A stretch of 64,000 nt of DNA, taken from a bacterium 336/3 (lineage in GTDB: Bacteria; Bacteroidota; Bacteroidia; Cytophagales; Thermonemataceae). Of this stretch, positions 42,481-50,562 are shown piece by piece. Each line of letters begins with the position of its first letter. Within the stretch, counting starts at the first letter, position 1. The notes below the pieces were generated by a model. It was not told the DNA's origin. It worked only from the letters and a program-made list of their open reading frames with translations, and did no database searches. The position numbers and the translations under genes were made by a program. Location of the stretch: contig LJIE01000001.1 of assembly GCA_001281695.1 (NCBI GenBank), positions 1,130,586 to 1,194,585 of the forward strand. Direction: 5' to 3'.

Positions 42481-44298
42481 ATGAAGAGCTGTTTTCTGAT
42501 AATATTTTTATATAGCTATAACCTCAAAAGTATTTTTGCTCAAACAGGACCAGGAGGTGTAGGGGCATCTACCAACAATATTATTTGGCTTGATGCAAAC
42601 AGAGGTGTAACACTTACTGGTACAAGTGTTACAAACTGGGCAGACCAATCAGGAAATGGTTTTAATGCTGTACCTAGTAGTGTAAATGCAAGACCTACAT
42701 TTGTAGCAAACTCTGTCAATTCTTATCCTTCCATAGATTTTGATGGTACAGATGATCAACTATGGATAACTGATAATGCAATATTAGACTTAACACAATG
42801 GCATATTTTTATTGTTGTAATAGCAGATTTACAAAAAAATTATAATGCTTGGCTTGTCAAAGGTAATGATGTACAAGAAAACTATGAAATGCTAAGTTAT
42901 AATGATGGTAATGTACATATGCCTCATTTATATACAGATGCAACAAGAACAGGACCTAGTTCTGCAGCAGGACAGGTAACAACTACTGAATTTAATATTA
43001 TTGAATATTCTTATAATGCTACAGTTGGTAGAGATGTATATAAAAATTTTGGTTCAATTTATACAGATAATGAAAATAAAACGCCTTCTGCCAATAATTT
43101 TGATTTATATATTGGAAACGAAAGAAATACAACAGGGCGTTTTATCAATGGAGATTTGGCAGAGGTCATTATGTTTAATGCTCCAATCAATTCAGCCCAA
43201 CGTATAATCGTAAATAATTATTTAGCTGCAAAATATGGTAGAACACTTACAGCTAACGATTTATATGATGAAGATGATGTAGCTTCAGGAAATTACGACC
43301 ATGAAGTAGCAGGTATAGGAAGGGTTGATGCTAGTAATATTCAAAATAACTCACAAGGGACAGGTATTGTTACAATATTGAACTCTGTGGGATTGGATGA
43401 TAACGAATTTTATATATGGGGGCATGACAATGCTCCTGCTGTAAGGTCTGGTACTAGTCTGGATTATCCTGCTGGGGAAGGTTTACAGGGTAGATTTTCA
43501 CGTATATGGCGAGGCTCAGAAACAGGAAGTATCACAAGCTTTGATATACGTTTTAATTTAAGTGGATTGGGACCCGTTACAGCTTCAGATTTGCGTTTGT
43601 TGATAGATACAGATAATGATGGAATATTTTCTGATGAAACAGTTGCTGGAGGTGGAGTAGTAGCAGGAGCTACATTTGTGGCTGGTACTACTTATCAGTT
43701 TTCAGGAGTTACTGGACTCAACAATAACATTCGTTTTACAGTTGGTACAATTAATATTGCACAAACGCCATTACCTATAGAACTTCTTAATTTTGAAGCT
43801 ACTTATAAAAATGATGAAGTTCATACTGAATGGCAAACTGCATCAGAAATTAATAATCACTTTTTTACAGTTGAAAAAAGTAATGATGGTAAAAGTTTCT
43901 CTGCCATAGGTGTTGTAAATGGAGTTGGTAACAGTTCAACAATAAAAAAGTATACTTTTATAGATAAGGAGCCTTTTCAGGGAATATCATATTATCGTTT
44001 AAAACAGACTGATTTTGATGGAAATTCTAAATATGCTAAAATAGTTTCTATCAATAACTTAGAAGATAATAAGAATGATATAAAGATTTACCCAAATCCA
44101 AGTAAAGGGGTATTTTATATAGAAAATTTGAATCAAGAAATAACAATTTTTAATGCATTGGGGCAAAAGATTTTAAATTTAAAAATTAGTCAGAACTCTT
44201 CAAAAATTGATTTGACAGAGCAATCAACAGGAGTATATTTTATTGAATATAAATTGAATAATAAAATTCAATACAAAAAAATAGTCATTCAGAGATAA
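42481..44298 (+). CDS. T9SS type A sorting-domain protein with LamG-like N-terminal domain
   Basis: About 605 residues from the ATG at 42481, which gives a signal ending SIFAQTGPGG; an upstream in-frame ATG at 42427 adds an odd hydrophobic stretch. Residues about 20-240 form a LamG/ConA-like jelly roll (IIWLDANRGVTLTGTSVTNW, SFPSIDFDGTDDQL-type text here YPSIDFDGTDDQLWI). A middle domain has LTANDLYDEDDV, EVAGIGRVDAS and EFYIWGHDNAP, seen in many Bacteroidota surface proteins of the DUF8202 kind. A Fn3-like piece follows (PIELLNFEATYKNDEVHTEW), then the C-terminal T9SS type A signal (IKIYPNPSKGVFYI). Function unknown; a glycan-binding role is possible. Confidence 0.88.
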   Translation: MKSCFLIIFLYSYNLKSIFAQTGPGGVGASTNNIIWLDANRGVTLTGTSVTNWADQSGNGFNAVPSSVNARPTFVANSVNSYPSIDFDGTDDQLWITDNAILDLTQWHIFIVVIADLQKNYNAWLVKGNDVQENYEMLSYNDGNVHMPHLYTDATRTGPSSAAGQVTTTEFNIIEYSYNATVGRDVYKNFGSIYTDNENKTPSANNFDLYIGNERNTTGRFINGDLAEVIMFNAPINSAQRIIVNNYLAAKYGRTLTANDLYDEDDVASGNYDHEVAGIGRVDASNIQNNSQGTGIVTILNSVGLDDNEFYIWGHDNAPAVRSGTSLDYPAGEGLQGRFSRIWRGSETGSITSFDIRFNLSGLGPVTASDLRLLIDTDNDGIFSDETVAGGGVVAGATFVAGTTYQFSGVTGLNNNIRFTVGTINIAQTPLPIELLNFEATYKNDEVHTEWQTASEINNHFFTVEKSNDGKSFSAIGVVNGVGNSSTIKKYTFIDKEPFQGISYYRLKQTDFDGNSKYAKIVSINNLEDNKNDIKIYPNPSKGVFYIENLNQEITIFNALGQKILNLKISQNSSKIDLTEQSTGVYFIEYKLNNKIQYKKIVIQR

Positions 44299-44332
44299 CA
44301 CAAAAGCCTCTAAAATTGGAGGCTCTTGTGTT
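44297..44332. terminator. Bidirectional terminator, AAGCCTC type
   Basis: A 14-bp stem with one A-C mismatch (AACACAAAAGCCTC / GAGGCTCTTGTGTT) and an 8-base loop, overlapping the stop codon of the T9SS gene, between convergent genes. Confidence 0.85.
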
Positions 44333-44342
44333 ATTTAATTCC

Positions 44343-45206
44343 TTAAGGCTTTGCATAAAAATCTGCTACATTGTTTGTGTATTCTACATAATCTATTGGA
44401 TAAACACGCTGAAAAACACTTGGGTTCTTTGCATTTTTGGGAACTAAGAGCAAATGTGTTTTATTATTTACTTTATACACATCTTCTGTCTTTACTCTAC
44501 GACTATCAAAGGGGCTATTAAAATAATATAGATAATGTGGAATGAAACTCATATAATTAGCTGTTTCAGATTCGCTGAAATCGCCTTTGATGTTTACAAA
44601 TTTAAAAGGCTTTTTTTCAATAATAGCACTTTGGAGCTCAACAGCATTAAGTGGTGTATTATTTAGAAAAGGTATAGCATTAAATTGAGCATCAACCATA
44701 ACCCATTTTTGATAATCATTTAGCCAAACTTCTGCTAAAACATGCCCTGCTCCATACTTGGTTTTTTCTACATCACGAGTCATTAAACCTAATGTGCGAG
44801 CAGGTAAGCCAATAGCATTGAGGCAATTTCGAAGTACAATCCCATATTCAACACAACGAAACTTTTCGCCTTTCTTTACTCGTTCCAAAATTTCTATGGG
44901 GTTGTTTGTTTTTGCATTATTCCATCCATTGTGTTCCCATTGCTGGCGTACCCAGTTTAGCACACGTAAGACTTTTTCATATTCATTTTTTGAGCCTGCT
45001 ACAAGTTCTGGGATTTTATACTCGATATTTAAACGTTGTAAAATAGTATCATTTTCAACATTTGGATAAAAAAAATGATATGCGTTATTGTGAGGCGTAT
45101 TTGCAAATTGAATGGCACTGATTTTTTTACTTGGGCTTATATGAAAAATTGTAGCACAGGAATTTAGTATCAGTAATGAGATAATCAGAATTGAAATTTT
45201 TTGCAT
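44343..45206 (-). CDS. Transglutaminase-like lipoprotein
   Basis: 287 residues. The lipoprotein signal is MQKISILIISLLILNSCATI (Cys17). The transglutaminase-like (cysteine protease fold) triad is visible: C118 in GEKFRCVEYG, H155 in YGAGHVLAEVWL and D172 in KWVMVDAQFN. It is therefore likely to be an active thiol hydrolase or peptidase of the envelope rather than a cross-linking enzyme; the substrate cannot be told. It is monocistronic, with a 140-base AT-rich gap to the divergent small ORF. Confidence 0.88.
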   Translation of the reverse strand: MQKISILIISLLILNSCATIFHISPSKKISAIQFANTPHNNAYHFFYPNVENDTILQRLNIEYKIPELVAGSKNEYEKVLRVLNWVRQQWEHNGWNNAKTNNPIEILERVKKGEKFRCVEYGIVLRNCLNAIGLPARTLGLMTRDVEKTKYGAGHVLAEVWLNDYQKWVMVDAQFNAIPFLNNTPLNAVELQSAIIEKKPFKFVNIKGDFSESETANYMSFIPHYLYYFNSPFDSRRVKTEDVYKVNNKTHLLLVPKNAKNPSVFQRVYPIDYVEYTNNVADFYAKP

Positions 45207-45346
45207 AATTTTAAAATATTTAAACTTTAAAATAAGGACAATATTTTTTCTAAAGGTTGCATCAACAATATCAATTTTTAAATTTAAAAAGATTATATAG
45301 ACTTTTTAGCAAACATTAGAAATTCATAATTGAACAGTAACTATAT

Positions 45347-45562
45347 ATGAAAATTCAGTTAATAGGAAAAGTTATAGCAAGTTTAGAGCCTAATACATTG
45401 GATATTTTGATAGGAGCAGAGCAAGGTTTGTTGGATGGTGGGCATATTAGAAGAGTAAACAATCAGATGCTACCATCACATTTAAGAATACCCAATACAA
45501 AGTTGTGGATTTATATAGAGAACAGTGAAATTGTAAAAACAGAAGCTTTTGAGCAAAAATAA
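45347..45562 (+). CDS. Small hypothetical protein
   Basis: 71 residues: basic N-terminus, no signal peptide and no TM segment (MKIQLIGKVIASLEPN, then GGHIRRVNNQMLPSHLRIPN). I do not recognise it. Support for coding comes from a normal start, a stop directly before a strong terminator, and an AT-rich leader. No consensus promoter was found. Confidence 0.5.
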   Translation: MKIQLIGKVIASLEPNTLDILIGAEQGLLDGGHIRRVNNQMLPSHLRIPNTKLWIYIENSEIVKTEAFEQK

Positions 45563-45570
45563 ATAAAGAA

Positions 45571-45610
45571 AAACGACAAAAGCCTCCAATTTTGGAGGCT
45601 TTTGTCGTTT
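45571..45610. terminator. Strong bidirectional terminator before dnaN (18-bp stem)
   Basis: An 18-bp perfect stem (45571-45588 and 45593-45610) with the core AAAAGCCTCC / GGAGGCTTTT and a 4-base loop. It lies between the small ORF and the convergent dnaN. Confidence 0.92.
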
Positions 45611-45628
45611 GAGACGAAATATTATGAA

Positions 45629-46753
45629 TTAAGCATAATTGCTTAACATCAAAGGCATAAGGAGCATCAATGTATCTGTATTTTCTTCTTTTTCGCTTGG
45701 TAAAATAATACCTGCTCTGTTAGCAGCCGAAAGCTCAAAATTAACTTCTTTAGTTGGAACATTAGAAAGCATTTCAATCAAGAATTTAGCATTGAAGCCA
45801 ATTTCTATTTCTTCACCTTGATAGCTACAAACTAAGTTTTCAGAAGCTTCATTAGAGAAATCCAAGTCTTCTGCCAAGATTTGAAGATTATCGTTAGAGA
45901 TTTTCAAACGTACCAAATAAGTATTTTTATTGGCATAAATAGAAATACGGCGTAAAGAAGCTAGTAAATCGCCACGAGAAATCACCATTTTATTAGGATT
46001 GTTTGCAGGAATAGCATTTTCGTAATCAGGGAAACGCTCATCAATAAGCCTACAAATCATTTTAGTATCTCCAAAGTTGAAAAAAGCATTTGATTTGCTA
46101 AACTCTGTTTCTACAATAGTTTCATCGTTGGGCAATGCCGATTTCATTAAGTTTAGGGCTTTTTTAGGAATAATTACACCCAATTTTTGAGAATTTTTAA
46201 GATCATCTCTTCTGTAACGAATCAGACGGTTACCATCTGTTGCTACAAAATTGGTGTAATCTTCTCTCAAATCGAAATATACACCTGTCATAGCAGGACG
46301 TAATTCGTCATTGCTTGTGGCAAAAATAGTTCCTCCAATTGCTCCAAACAAGGCTTGAGCCGAAACACTCATTTTTGAAGAAGCGTTGGTAGTGGGCACT
46401 CTTGGGAAATCTGTTGCATTTTCGCCTGCAAGCTTGTATCTACCATTTTCAGAGTGAATTTCTACAACAAAAGTATCTGAATCTATTTCAAAGGTAACAG
46501 GCTGTTCAGGAAGGCTTTTGAGTGTATCTAAAAGAATTTTAGCAGGAATAGCAATATGAATATCTTGATTAGCGTCAACAGGCAAACTGGTAATCATGGT
46601 GGTTTGTAAGTCTGATGCCGTAATCGTTAATTTGCCTTCTTTGAGTTCAAACAAAAAATTTTCTAAAATTGGCACGATTGGATTGCCACTCACTACACCA
46701 CTGATAATAGAAAGTTGCTTCTGTAACGCTGAGGTAGAAACCGTAAATTTCAT
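45629..46753 (-). CDS. dnaN: DNA polymerase III beta subunit (sliding clamp)
   Basis: 374 residues, normal for the family. Three repeated clamp domains are visible. Marks are LSIISGVVSGNPIVPILENF, ITASDLQTTMITSLPVD, FPRVP, FDLREDYTNFVATDGNRLIR, VIIPKKALNLMKSAL and FNAKFLIEMLSNVPTKEVNF, with the C-terminal LMLLMPLMLSNYA in place of the usual LMPMRL. It encircles DNA and holds polymerase III. The gene is not next to dnaA here. The upstream 296-base gap to Hsp20 probably holds both promoters. Confidence 0.96.
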   Translation of the reverse strand: MKFTVSTSALQKQLSIISGVVSGNPIVPILENFLFELKEGKLTITASDLQTTMITSLPVDANQDIHIAIPAKILLDTLKSLPEQPVTFEIDSDTFVVEIHSENGRYKLAGENATDFPRVPTTNASSKMSVSAQALFGAIGGTIFATSNDELRPAMTGVYFDLREDYTNFVATDGNRLIRYRRDDLKNSQKLGVIIPKKALNLMKSALPNDETIVETEFSKSNAFFNFGDTKMICRLIDERFPDYENAIPANNPNKMVISRGDLLASLRRISIYANKNTYLVRLKISNDNLQILAEDLDFSNEASENLVCSYQGEEIEIGFNAKFLIEMLSNVPTKEVNFELSAANRAGIILPSEKEENTDTLMLLMPLMLSNYA

Positions 46754-47049
46754 ATAGAGCTAAAGTTTATAATATTGCTTCAAAAGTCTGCAAATTTAAG
46801 AAAAAAACGCAGTTTAAAAACTATATACACGAAATATTTTTTGCTAAAAATATTGAAAACCAAAGTTTTTTTGATTTAAAAATGCATAATGTCAAAATGT
46901 CTTATTTTTACAAACTTTGTATAATTTAAAATGACAATGTGTCTTTTTTTGTTATAAAAACATGCCATATTGTTCAATTTAAGGTATTGGCAAAGAACTT
47001 GTAAAATACTTTACAACAACTAAATATTTAACCTCAAAATTTTAAAGTT
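46754..47049. promoter_or_regulatory. AT-rich 296-base divergent regulatory region between dnaN and hsp20
   Basis: No gene is seen. It holds an inverted repeat TACAAA-C-TTTGTA at 46910-46922 and two similar words, ATGTCAAAATGTC near 46889 and AATGACAATGTGTC near 46930, which could be regulator sites for the heat-shock gene or promoters for dnaN. No exact TAnnTTTG was assigned. The functional reading is speculative. Confidence 0.3.
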
Positions 47050-47487
47050 ATGACACTCATTAGAAAAACAAACTCATTCTTTCCTGCTTTCTCTTCTATG
47101 TTTGAGGATTTCATGAATGATGAGAGAATTTTTAAAAATACAGGAGTTACTCAAGTACCTGCCGCAAACATCAAAGAAACTGAAGATGGTTTTGTAGTTG
47201 AGCTGGCTGCTCCTGGTAAACAAAAAGAAGATTTCAAGATAGAATTAAATCACAATGTATTGAGTGTTTCTTCTGAAAGTAAAATAGAACATGAAGAAAA
47301 AGATGAAAAAGGGCGTTATACTCGTAAAGAGTTTAATTATAGTTCTTTTCAAAGAAGTTTTGTGCTTCCTAGTAGTGTAGAAGCTGATAAAATCTCAGCT
47401 AATTACGAAAATGGAATTTTGAATATATCTATTCCAAAAAAGGAAGAAGTAAAGAAAAAGCCTGTTAGAAATATAGAGATAGTGTAG
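47050..47487 (+). CDS. Hsp20 / alpha-crystallin small heat-shock protein
   Basis: 145 residues. The alpha-crystallin domain spans about 38-130: PAANIKETEDGFVVELAAPG, FKIELNHNVLSVSSES, YSSFQRSFVLPSSVEADKI and NGILNISIPKKEE, with the conserved G-x-L near the end. A C-terminal I-x-I-type end (NIEIV) fits oligomer contacts. It is an ATP-independent chaperone that holds unfolding proteins in the cytosol. It is monocistronic, with its own terminator, next to the PspA/YbjN/GIDE-like genes. Confidence 0.95.
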   Translation: MTLIRKTNSFFPAFSSMFEDFMNDERIFKNTGVTQVPAANIKETEDGFVVELAAPGKQKEDFKIELNHNVLSVSSESKIEHEEKDEKGRYTRKEFNYSSFQRSFVLPSSVEADKISANYENGILNISIPKKEEVKKKPVRNIEIV

Positions 47488-47510
47488 TTTTTCACAGTTA
47501 ATATAATTTC

Positions 47511-47541
47511 AAAACCTCAAAAAATATTTTTTTGAGGTTTT
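47511..47541 (+). terminator. Terminator of the Hsp20 gene
   Basis: A stem AAAACCTCAAAAA / TTTTTGAGGTTTT (47511-47523 and 47529-47541) followed by more T, 23 bases after the stop codon. Confidence 0.8.
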
Positions 47542-47717
47542 TTCTTTAGGTATATCCAACTAATATTTTCATAAAAAAAAGATGCCATTTCGTAAAAAAT
47601 AACTCTGGAAAGATTTTTTTATAATTATTTTGCTTTCAGAAAAAAATATGCTAATATTGGCTATTGCCGATGCTTTTCGGTGTTAAAATATTTTTCAACT
47701 AAAAAACGCAAAATATT

Positions 47718-48380
47718 ATGGGAATCTTTGGAAGAATTGGAGATATCTTCAAAGCAAACATCAATGACCTGCTTGATAAAGCAGAAGATCCTGAAAAAAT
47801 GATAAAGCAGATGGTGTTAGAAATGCAAGAATCTATCACCAAAGCAACTTCGGGTTTAGCACAAGCAATGGCTCAAGAAAAAAAATTGCAAAGAGATTAT
47901 GAAAAATTTGTGGCAGCTTCAAGCGATTGGAAGAATAAAGCAGCACAAGCATTACAAGCAGGAAATGAGGACTTGGCTCGTAAGGCATTGGCTAAAAAGG
48001 CTGAAGCAGACCAACAAGTAACACAATATCAACAATTGTACGAAAATGCAGCAGCTACAGCTTCTACATTGAAACAACAAGTAGATAGCTTAAAGTTAAA
48101 ATTAGATGAAGCTAAGATGAAAGAGCAAACCTTGATTGCTCGTAATCAGGCTGCAAAAGCTCAAAAAGAGATTGCTAAACAAATCGGAGGTTTCGATTCT
48201 AACTCTTTTGCTAAATTTGACAAGTTTGAAGAGAAAATTTTGAAAGCAGAAGCAGAAGCAAATGCTTTTATGGAAATGTCTAATGATAAAACAAGCTTAG
48301 ATGATGAGTTTAAGGCTTTAGAGAAAAACTCTGCTGTAGATGATGAACTCGCTAAATTGAAAGCAGAACTTAACAAATAA
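47718..48380 (+). CDS. pspA: PspA/IM30 family envelope-stress protein
   Basis: 220 residues, the usual length. Opens MGIFGRIGDIFKANINDLLD, the amphipathic membrane-binding helix of PspA/Vipp1, followed by the helical hairpin with EDPEKMIKQMVLEMQE and long coiled coils rich in Ala/Gln/Lys. These proteins form ESCRT-III-like coats that protect or repair the inner membrane. No PspB/PspC/PspF gene is adjacent; instead a YbjN-like gene follows after 31 bases and a two-TM GIDE-like gene after that. The 230-base leader between Hsp20 and this gene shows no exact promoter consensus. Confidence 0.92.
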   Translation: MGIFGRIGDIFKANINDLLDKAEDPEKMIKQMVLEMQESITKATSGLAQAMAQEKKLQRDYEKFVAASSDWKNKAAQALQAGNEDLARKALAKKAEADQQVTQYQQLYENAAATASTLKQQVDSLKLKLDEAKMKEQTLIARNQAAKAQKEIAKQIGGFDSNSFAKFDKFEEKILKAEAEANAFMEMSNDKTSLDDEFKALEKNSAVDDELAKLKAELNK

Positions 48381-48411
48381 TCAAACTTTACACGTTTAAA
48401 CCCATAGACAT

Positions 48412-48855
48412 ATGCCCAAATTTAAAGTGATTAAAGAAGGTATTAATGAAGGTCTTCTCACTTCTACACAAGCGAAAGTAGAAAAATATATTCAAGAACT
48501 TTTCCACGATTATGAAGTTGCTAAAGTAGAAAATACTTACAGTTTCGCATTTGGAACAGTCAATGTAAATATCCGTATTATTGGTTGGCATACAGAGGAT
48601 GTACTGGTTGAAGTATATTCTTATCTAGCAGAAAATGTTGCTGTAGATGGTAAAACTGCTGAAGAATTGTTGCGTCTGAATGCAAGCATGCATTTTGGTA
48701 GCTTCGGTCTTACATTTGATAGAGCTGTAATTTATTCATACTCTTTGGCAGGTGCGAACTTAGACTTCAATGAGTTTATGGCTGCTGTGCAAACTGTAGC
48801 TACAGTAGCTGATAGCTATGATGAAATGTTTAAGCCAAGCCCTCAGCCTGCTTAG
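48412..48855 (+). CDS. YbjN-domain (T3SS-chaperone-like fold) protein
   Basis: 147 residues. The sequence LLTSTQAKVEKYIQELFHDY, then SFAFGTVNVNIRIIGWHTED, LVEVYSYLAENVAVDGKTAE and LLRLNASMHFGSFGLTFDRA follow the YbjN / type III chaperone-like pattern. Such proteins bind partner proteins. It lies 31 bases after pspA, so the two are very likely co-transcribed, and a terminator follows its stop. In Bacteroidota and other bacteria, comparable small chaperone-like proteins occur beside PspA; a role as PspA partner is an inference. Confidence 0.75.
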   Translation: MPKFKVIKEGINEGLLTSTQAKVEKYIQELFHDYEVAKVENTYSFAFGTVNVNIRIIGWHTEDVLVEVYSYLAENVAVDGKTAEELLRLNASMHFGSFGLTFDRAVIYSYSLAGANLDFNEFMAAVQTVATVADSYDEMFKPSPQPA

Positions 48856-48874
48856 TACCTACCCCACATATTAT

Positions 48875-48907
48875 AAGCAGATGGTAACCTTATCATCTGC
48901 TTTTTTT
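48875..48907 (+). terminator. Terminator after the pspA-YbjN pair
   Basis: A 9-bp stem AAGCAGATG / CATCTGCTT (48875-48883 and 48894-48902) with a 10-base loop and a T7 run, between the YbjN-like and GIDE-like genes. Confidence 0.82.
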
Positions 48908-48947
48908 ACAACTAAATATTCAATTTTCACTTAAAATAGATACACAA

Positions 48948-49769
48948 ATGGTATTTTTTATAATCGGAATTGTTTTAATTGGAGGAGGTGTTGGGCTTTG
49001 GTTTTATAGAAAAGGACAATTAGATAAGGCTCTAAACATTCGTTATCAAGAAACTACTACTGCTAAACTGATTTGGGAGAATTACGACCATATCAAAGAT
49101 GCCGTAGGAACAGGAAATTATACAGAAATTGTAGAAGTAAAAGGAATGGCTGTTGCTCAGAAACCCCTCATTGCTGACCATACAGAAAAACCTGTAGTGT
49201 ACTACAAAGCGACCATTCTAAGAGAATATGAAACTCAAGAGAAAGAAACAGATAGCAATGGTAACTCTCGTTGGGTTACACGCAGAAATACTGAAACAGT
49301 TTCTACCAATGAACATGCCATTCCATTTTATATAGATGATAACAGTGGTAAGCAAATAAGAGTAAATATGGAAGGGGCAAAGAAAATAACGCAAAAAAGT
49401 TTAGATAGATTTGAAAGAGAATTTTCTGATAATTATCTACAACAAAATAAAGATACTTCTTGGGGTGGCCAACTGATGAATTTTTTAGGAAGCTCTAATT
49501 TTGGTTCTTCCAATACTATTGGCTACAGATTGATAGAGGAATGTATTCCTATCAATGCTCAACTGTATGTGTATGGTGAGGCTTCTGATAGACAAGGGGA
49601 ATTAGCGATTTTAAAGCCCAAAGAAAAAGGGCAAAACTTTATAGTTTCTGTAAAATCTGAAGAAGAATTGGTTGAAGATACTCAAAGTGCAGCCAAATGG
49701 TCTTTGATAGGTGCGATTGCTTGTGTAGTTTTGGGTATTGGTTCTATTGTTTGGGGGATTCTGCAATAA
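48948..49769 (+). CDS. Two-TM protein with GIDE/BAM-type domain (E3-ligase-family N-terminal region, no RING)
   Basis: 273 residues. One TM helix at the N-terminus (about 2-20) and one at the C-terminus (about 248-270) flank a domain that matches the GIDE/BAM region of mitochondrial MUL1/MAPL: VEVKGMAVAQKPLIADHTEKPVVYYKATI and later RLIEECIPINAQLYVYGEAS, LAILKPKEKGQNFIVSVKSE. Eukaryotic relatives end in a RING finger; none is present here, so ubiquitin ligase activity is not implied. In prokaryotes the domain is found in membrane proteins, often near PspA-like genes. A terminator separates it from the YbjN-like gene, so it may be a separate transcript. Confidence 0.78.
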   Translation: MVFFIIGIVLIGGGVGLWFYRKGQLDKALNIRYQETTTAKLIWENYDHIKDAVGTGNYTEIVEVKGMAVAQKPLIADHTEKPVVYYKATILREYETQEKETDSNGNSRWVTRRNTETVSTNEHAIPFYIDDNSGKQIRVNMEGAKKITQKSLDRFEREFSDNYLQQNKDTSWGGQLMNFLGSSNFGSSNTIGYRLIEECIPINAQLYVYGEASDRQGELAILKPKEKGQNFIVSVKSEEELVEDTQSAAKWSLIGAIACVVLGIGSIVWGILQ

Positions 49770-49813
49770 ACAAATATCTAATATTTTTCACAGAAATTTA
49801 TTGTTTGAAAAAA

Positions 49814-49855
49814 GAGAAAGGAAAAAAGAATATTGAAACTCTTTCTTCCTTTCTC
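49814..49855. terminator. Possible hairpin between GIDE-like gene and the convergent lipoprotein gene
   Basis: A perfect 10-bp arm pair GAGAAAGGAA / TTCCTTTCTC encloses 22 bases. No T run follows on the + strand, so termination is only possible, not clear. Confidence 0.35.
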
Positions 49856-49883
49856 AAAGACTTTGCCAATTCATACATAATAT

Positions 49884-50522
49884 TTAATATCCTCTTGCGA
49901 GCGTTTCTGCAAATAAAGCATAACGCTCTTCAATGCCTATTTCTTCAATGAGTAGTATGCCATAGGCTGGTAAAAGCACATCAGAATCTATTTCAAATAG
50001 TTTTTTGCCTTTTTTAGTAAAAACTACTTTGTTTTCTTTTAAGGTAGCTTTACCCAATTCTATGTTCTTATGACGAACTAAAAGCTCATCTTTTTGAACT
50101 CTGATTTCAAACAAATTTCTATCAAAGTTTTCTTGAGTAATTTCAATGGATTCTGAACCCATTTTTACAGCCCAAAGAGCCCTGTTGTCGTTTGAGAAGA
50201 TTTTATAGCCTTTTGCATAGTTTTTGGTACTGAAAATAAGAAAACTATCTTTGGCTATTTGGTATTTTCTTGTGGTAGTGTTTGATTGCTTGGCAATGAT
50301 GACAGTACTATCGGGCAATACAATGCTAATAGCATCATTTTTTAAAAACTGAATTTGCCCCAAAAAAGCACTATCAGCTTTGGGTATAATGGGTTTTTCA
50401 AAATCTTTGATTTTGGGAGTGTACTTTACAGCTTTTTCTTCGGTTTTTTTGCTATCTTTTTGCTTGGAGTTAGAGCAAGAAACCATGATACTCACTACAA
50501 AAAATAAGAAAATATAACGCAT
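49884..50522 (-). CDS. Lipoprotein of unknown function
   Basis: 212 residues. The signal is MRYIFLFFVVSIMVSCSNSK (Cys16), followed by a Lys/Glu-rich spacer. The mature protein is beta-rich with repeated short strands such as DSTVIIAKQSNTTTRKYQIA, ALWAVKMGSESIEITQENFD and KATLKENKVVFTKKGKKLFE, and ends LFAETLARGY. I do not recognise it. It lies 40 bases downstream of the 1087-residue T9SS gene on the same strand and may be co-transcribed. Confidence 0.7.
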   Translation of the reverse strand: MRYIFLFFVVSIMVSCSNSKQKDSKKTEEKAVKYTPKIKDFEKPIIPKADSAFLGQIQFLKNDAISIVLPDSTVIIAKQSNTTTRKYQIAKDSFLIFSTKNYAKGYKIFSNDNRALWAVKMGSESIEITQENFDRNLFEIRVQKDELLVRHKNIELGKATLKENKVVFTKKGKKLFEIDSDVLLPAYGILLIEEIGIEERYALFAETLARGY

Positions 50523-50562
50523 AAAATATAATAAGATAGTTGTTTGATTGAAAGCAAATATA

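Noticed and set aside
47640-47700. Possible small structured RNA in the leader of pspA (GCCGATGCTTTTCGGT)
   Set aside because: Only a short imperfect hairpin is visible, without conserved features of any riboswitch or tRNA.
48948-49769. GIDE-like protein as a ubiquitin ligase
   Set aside because: No RING finger and no ubiquitin-like or E1/E2-like genes are nearby; only the membrane domain is shared with MUL1.
49697-49951. 84-codon frame overlapping the end of the GIDE-like gene
   Set aside because: It is an out-of-frame reading of the C-terminal TM region with no support of its own.
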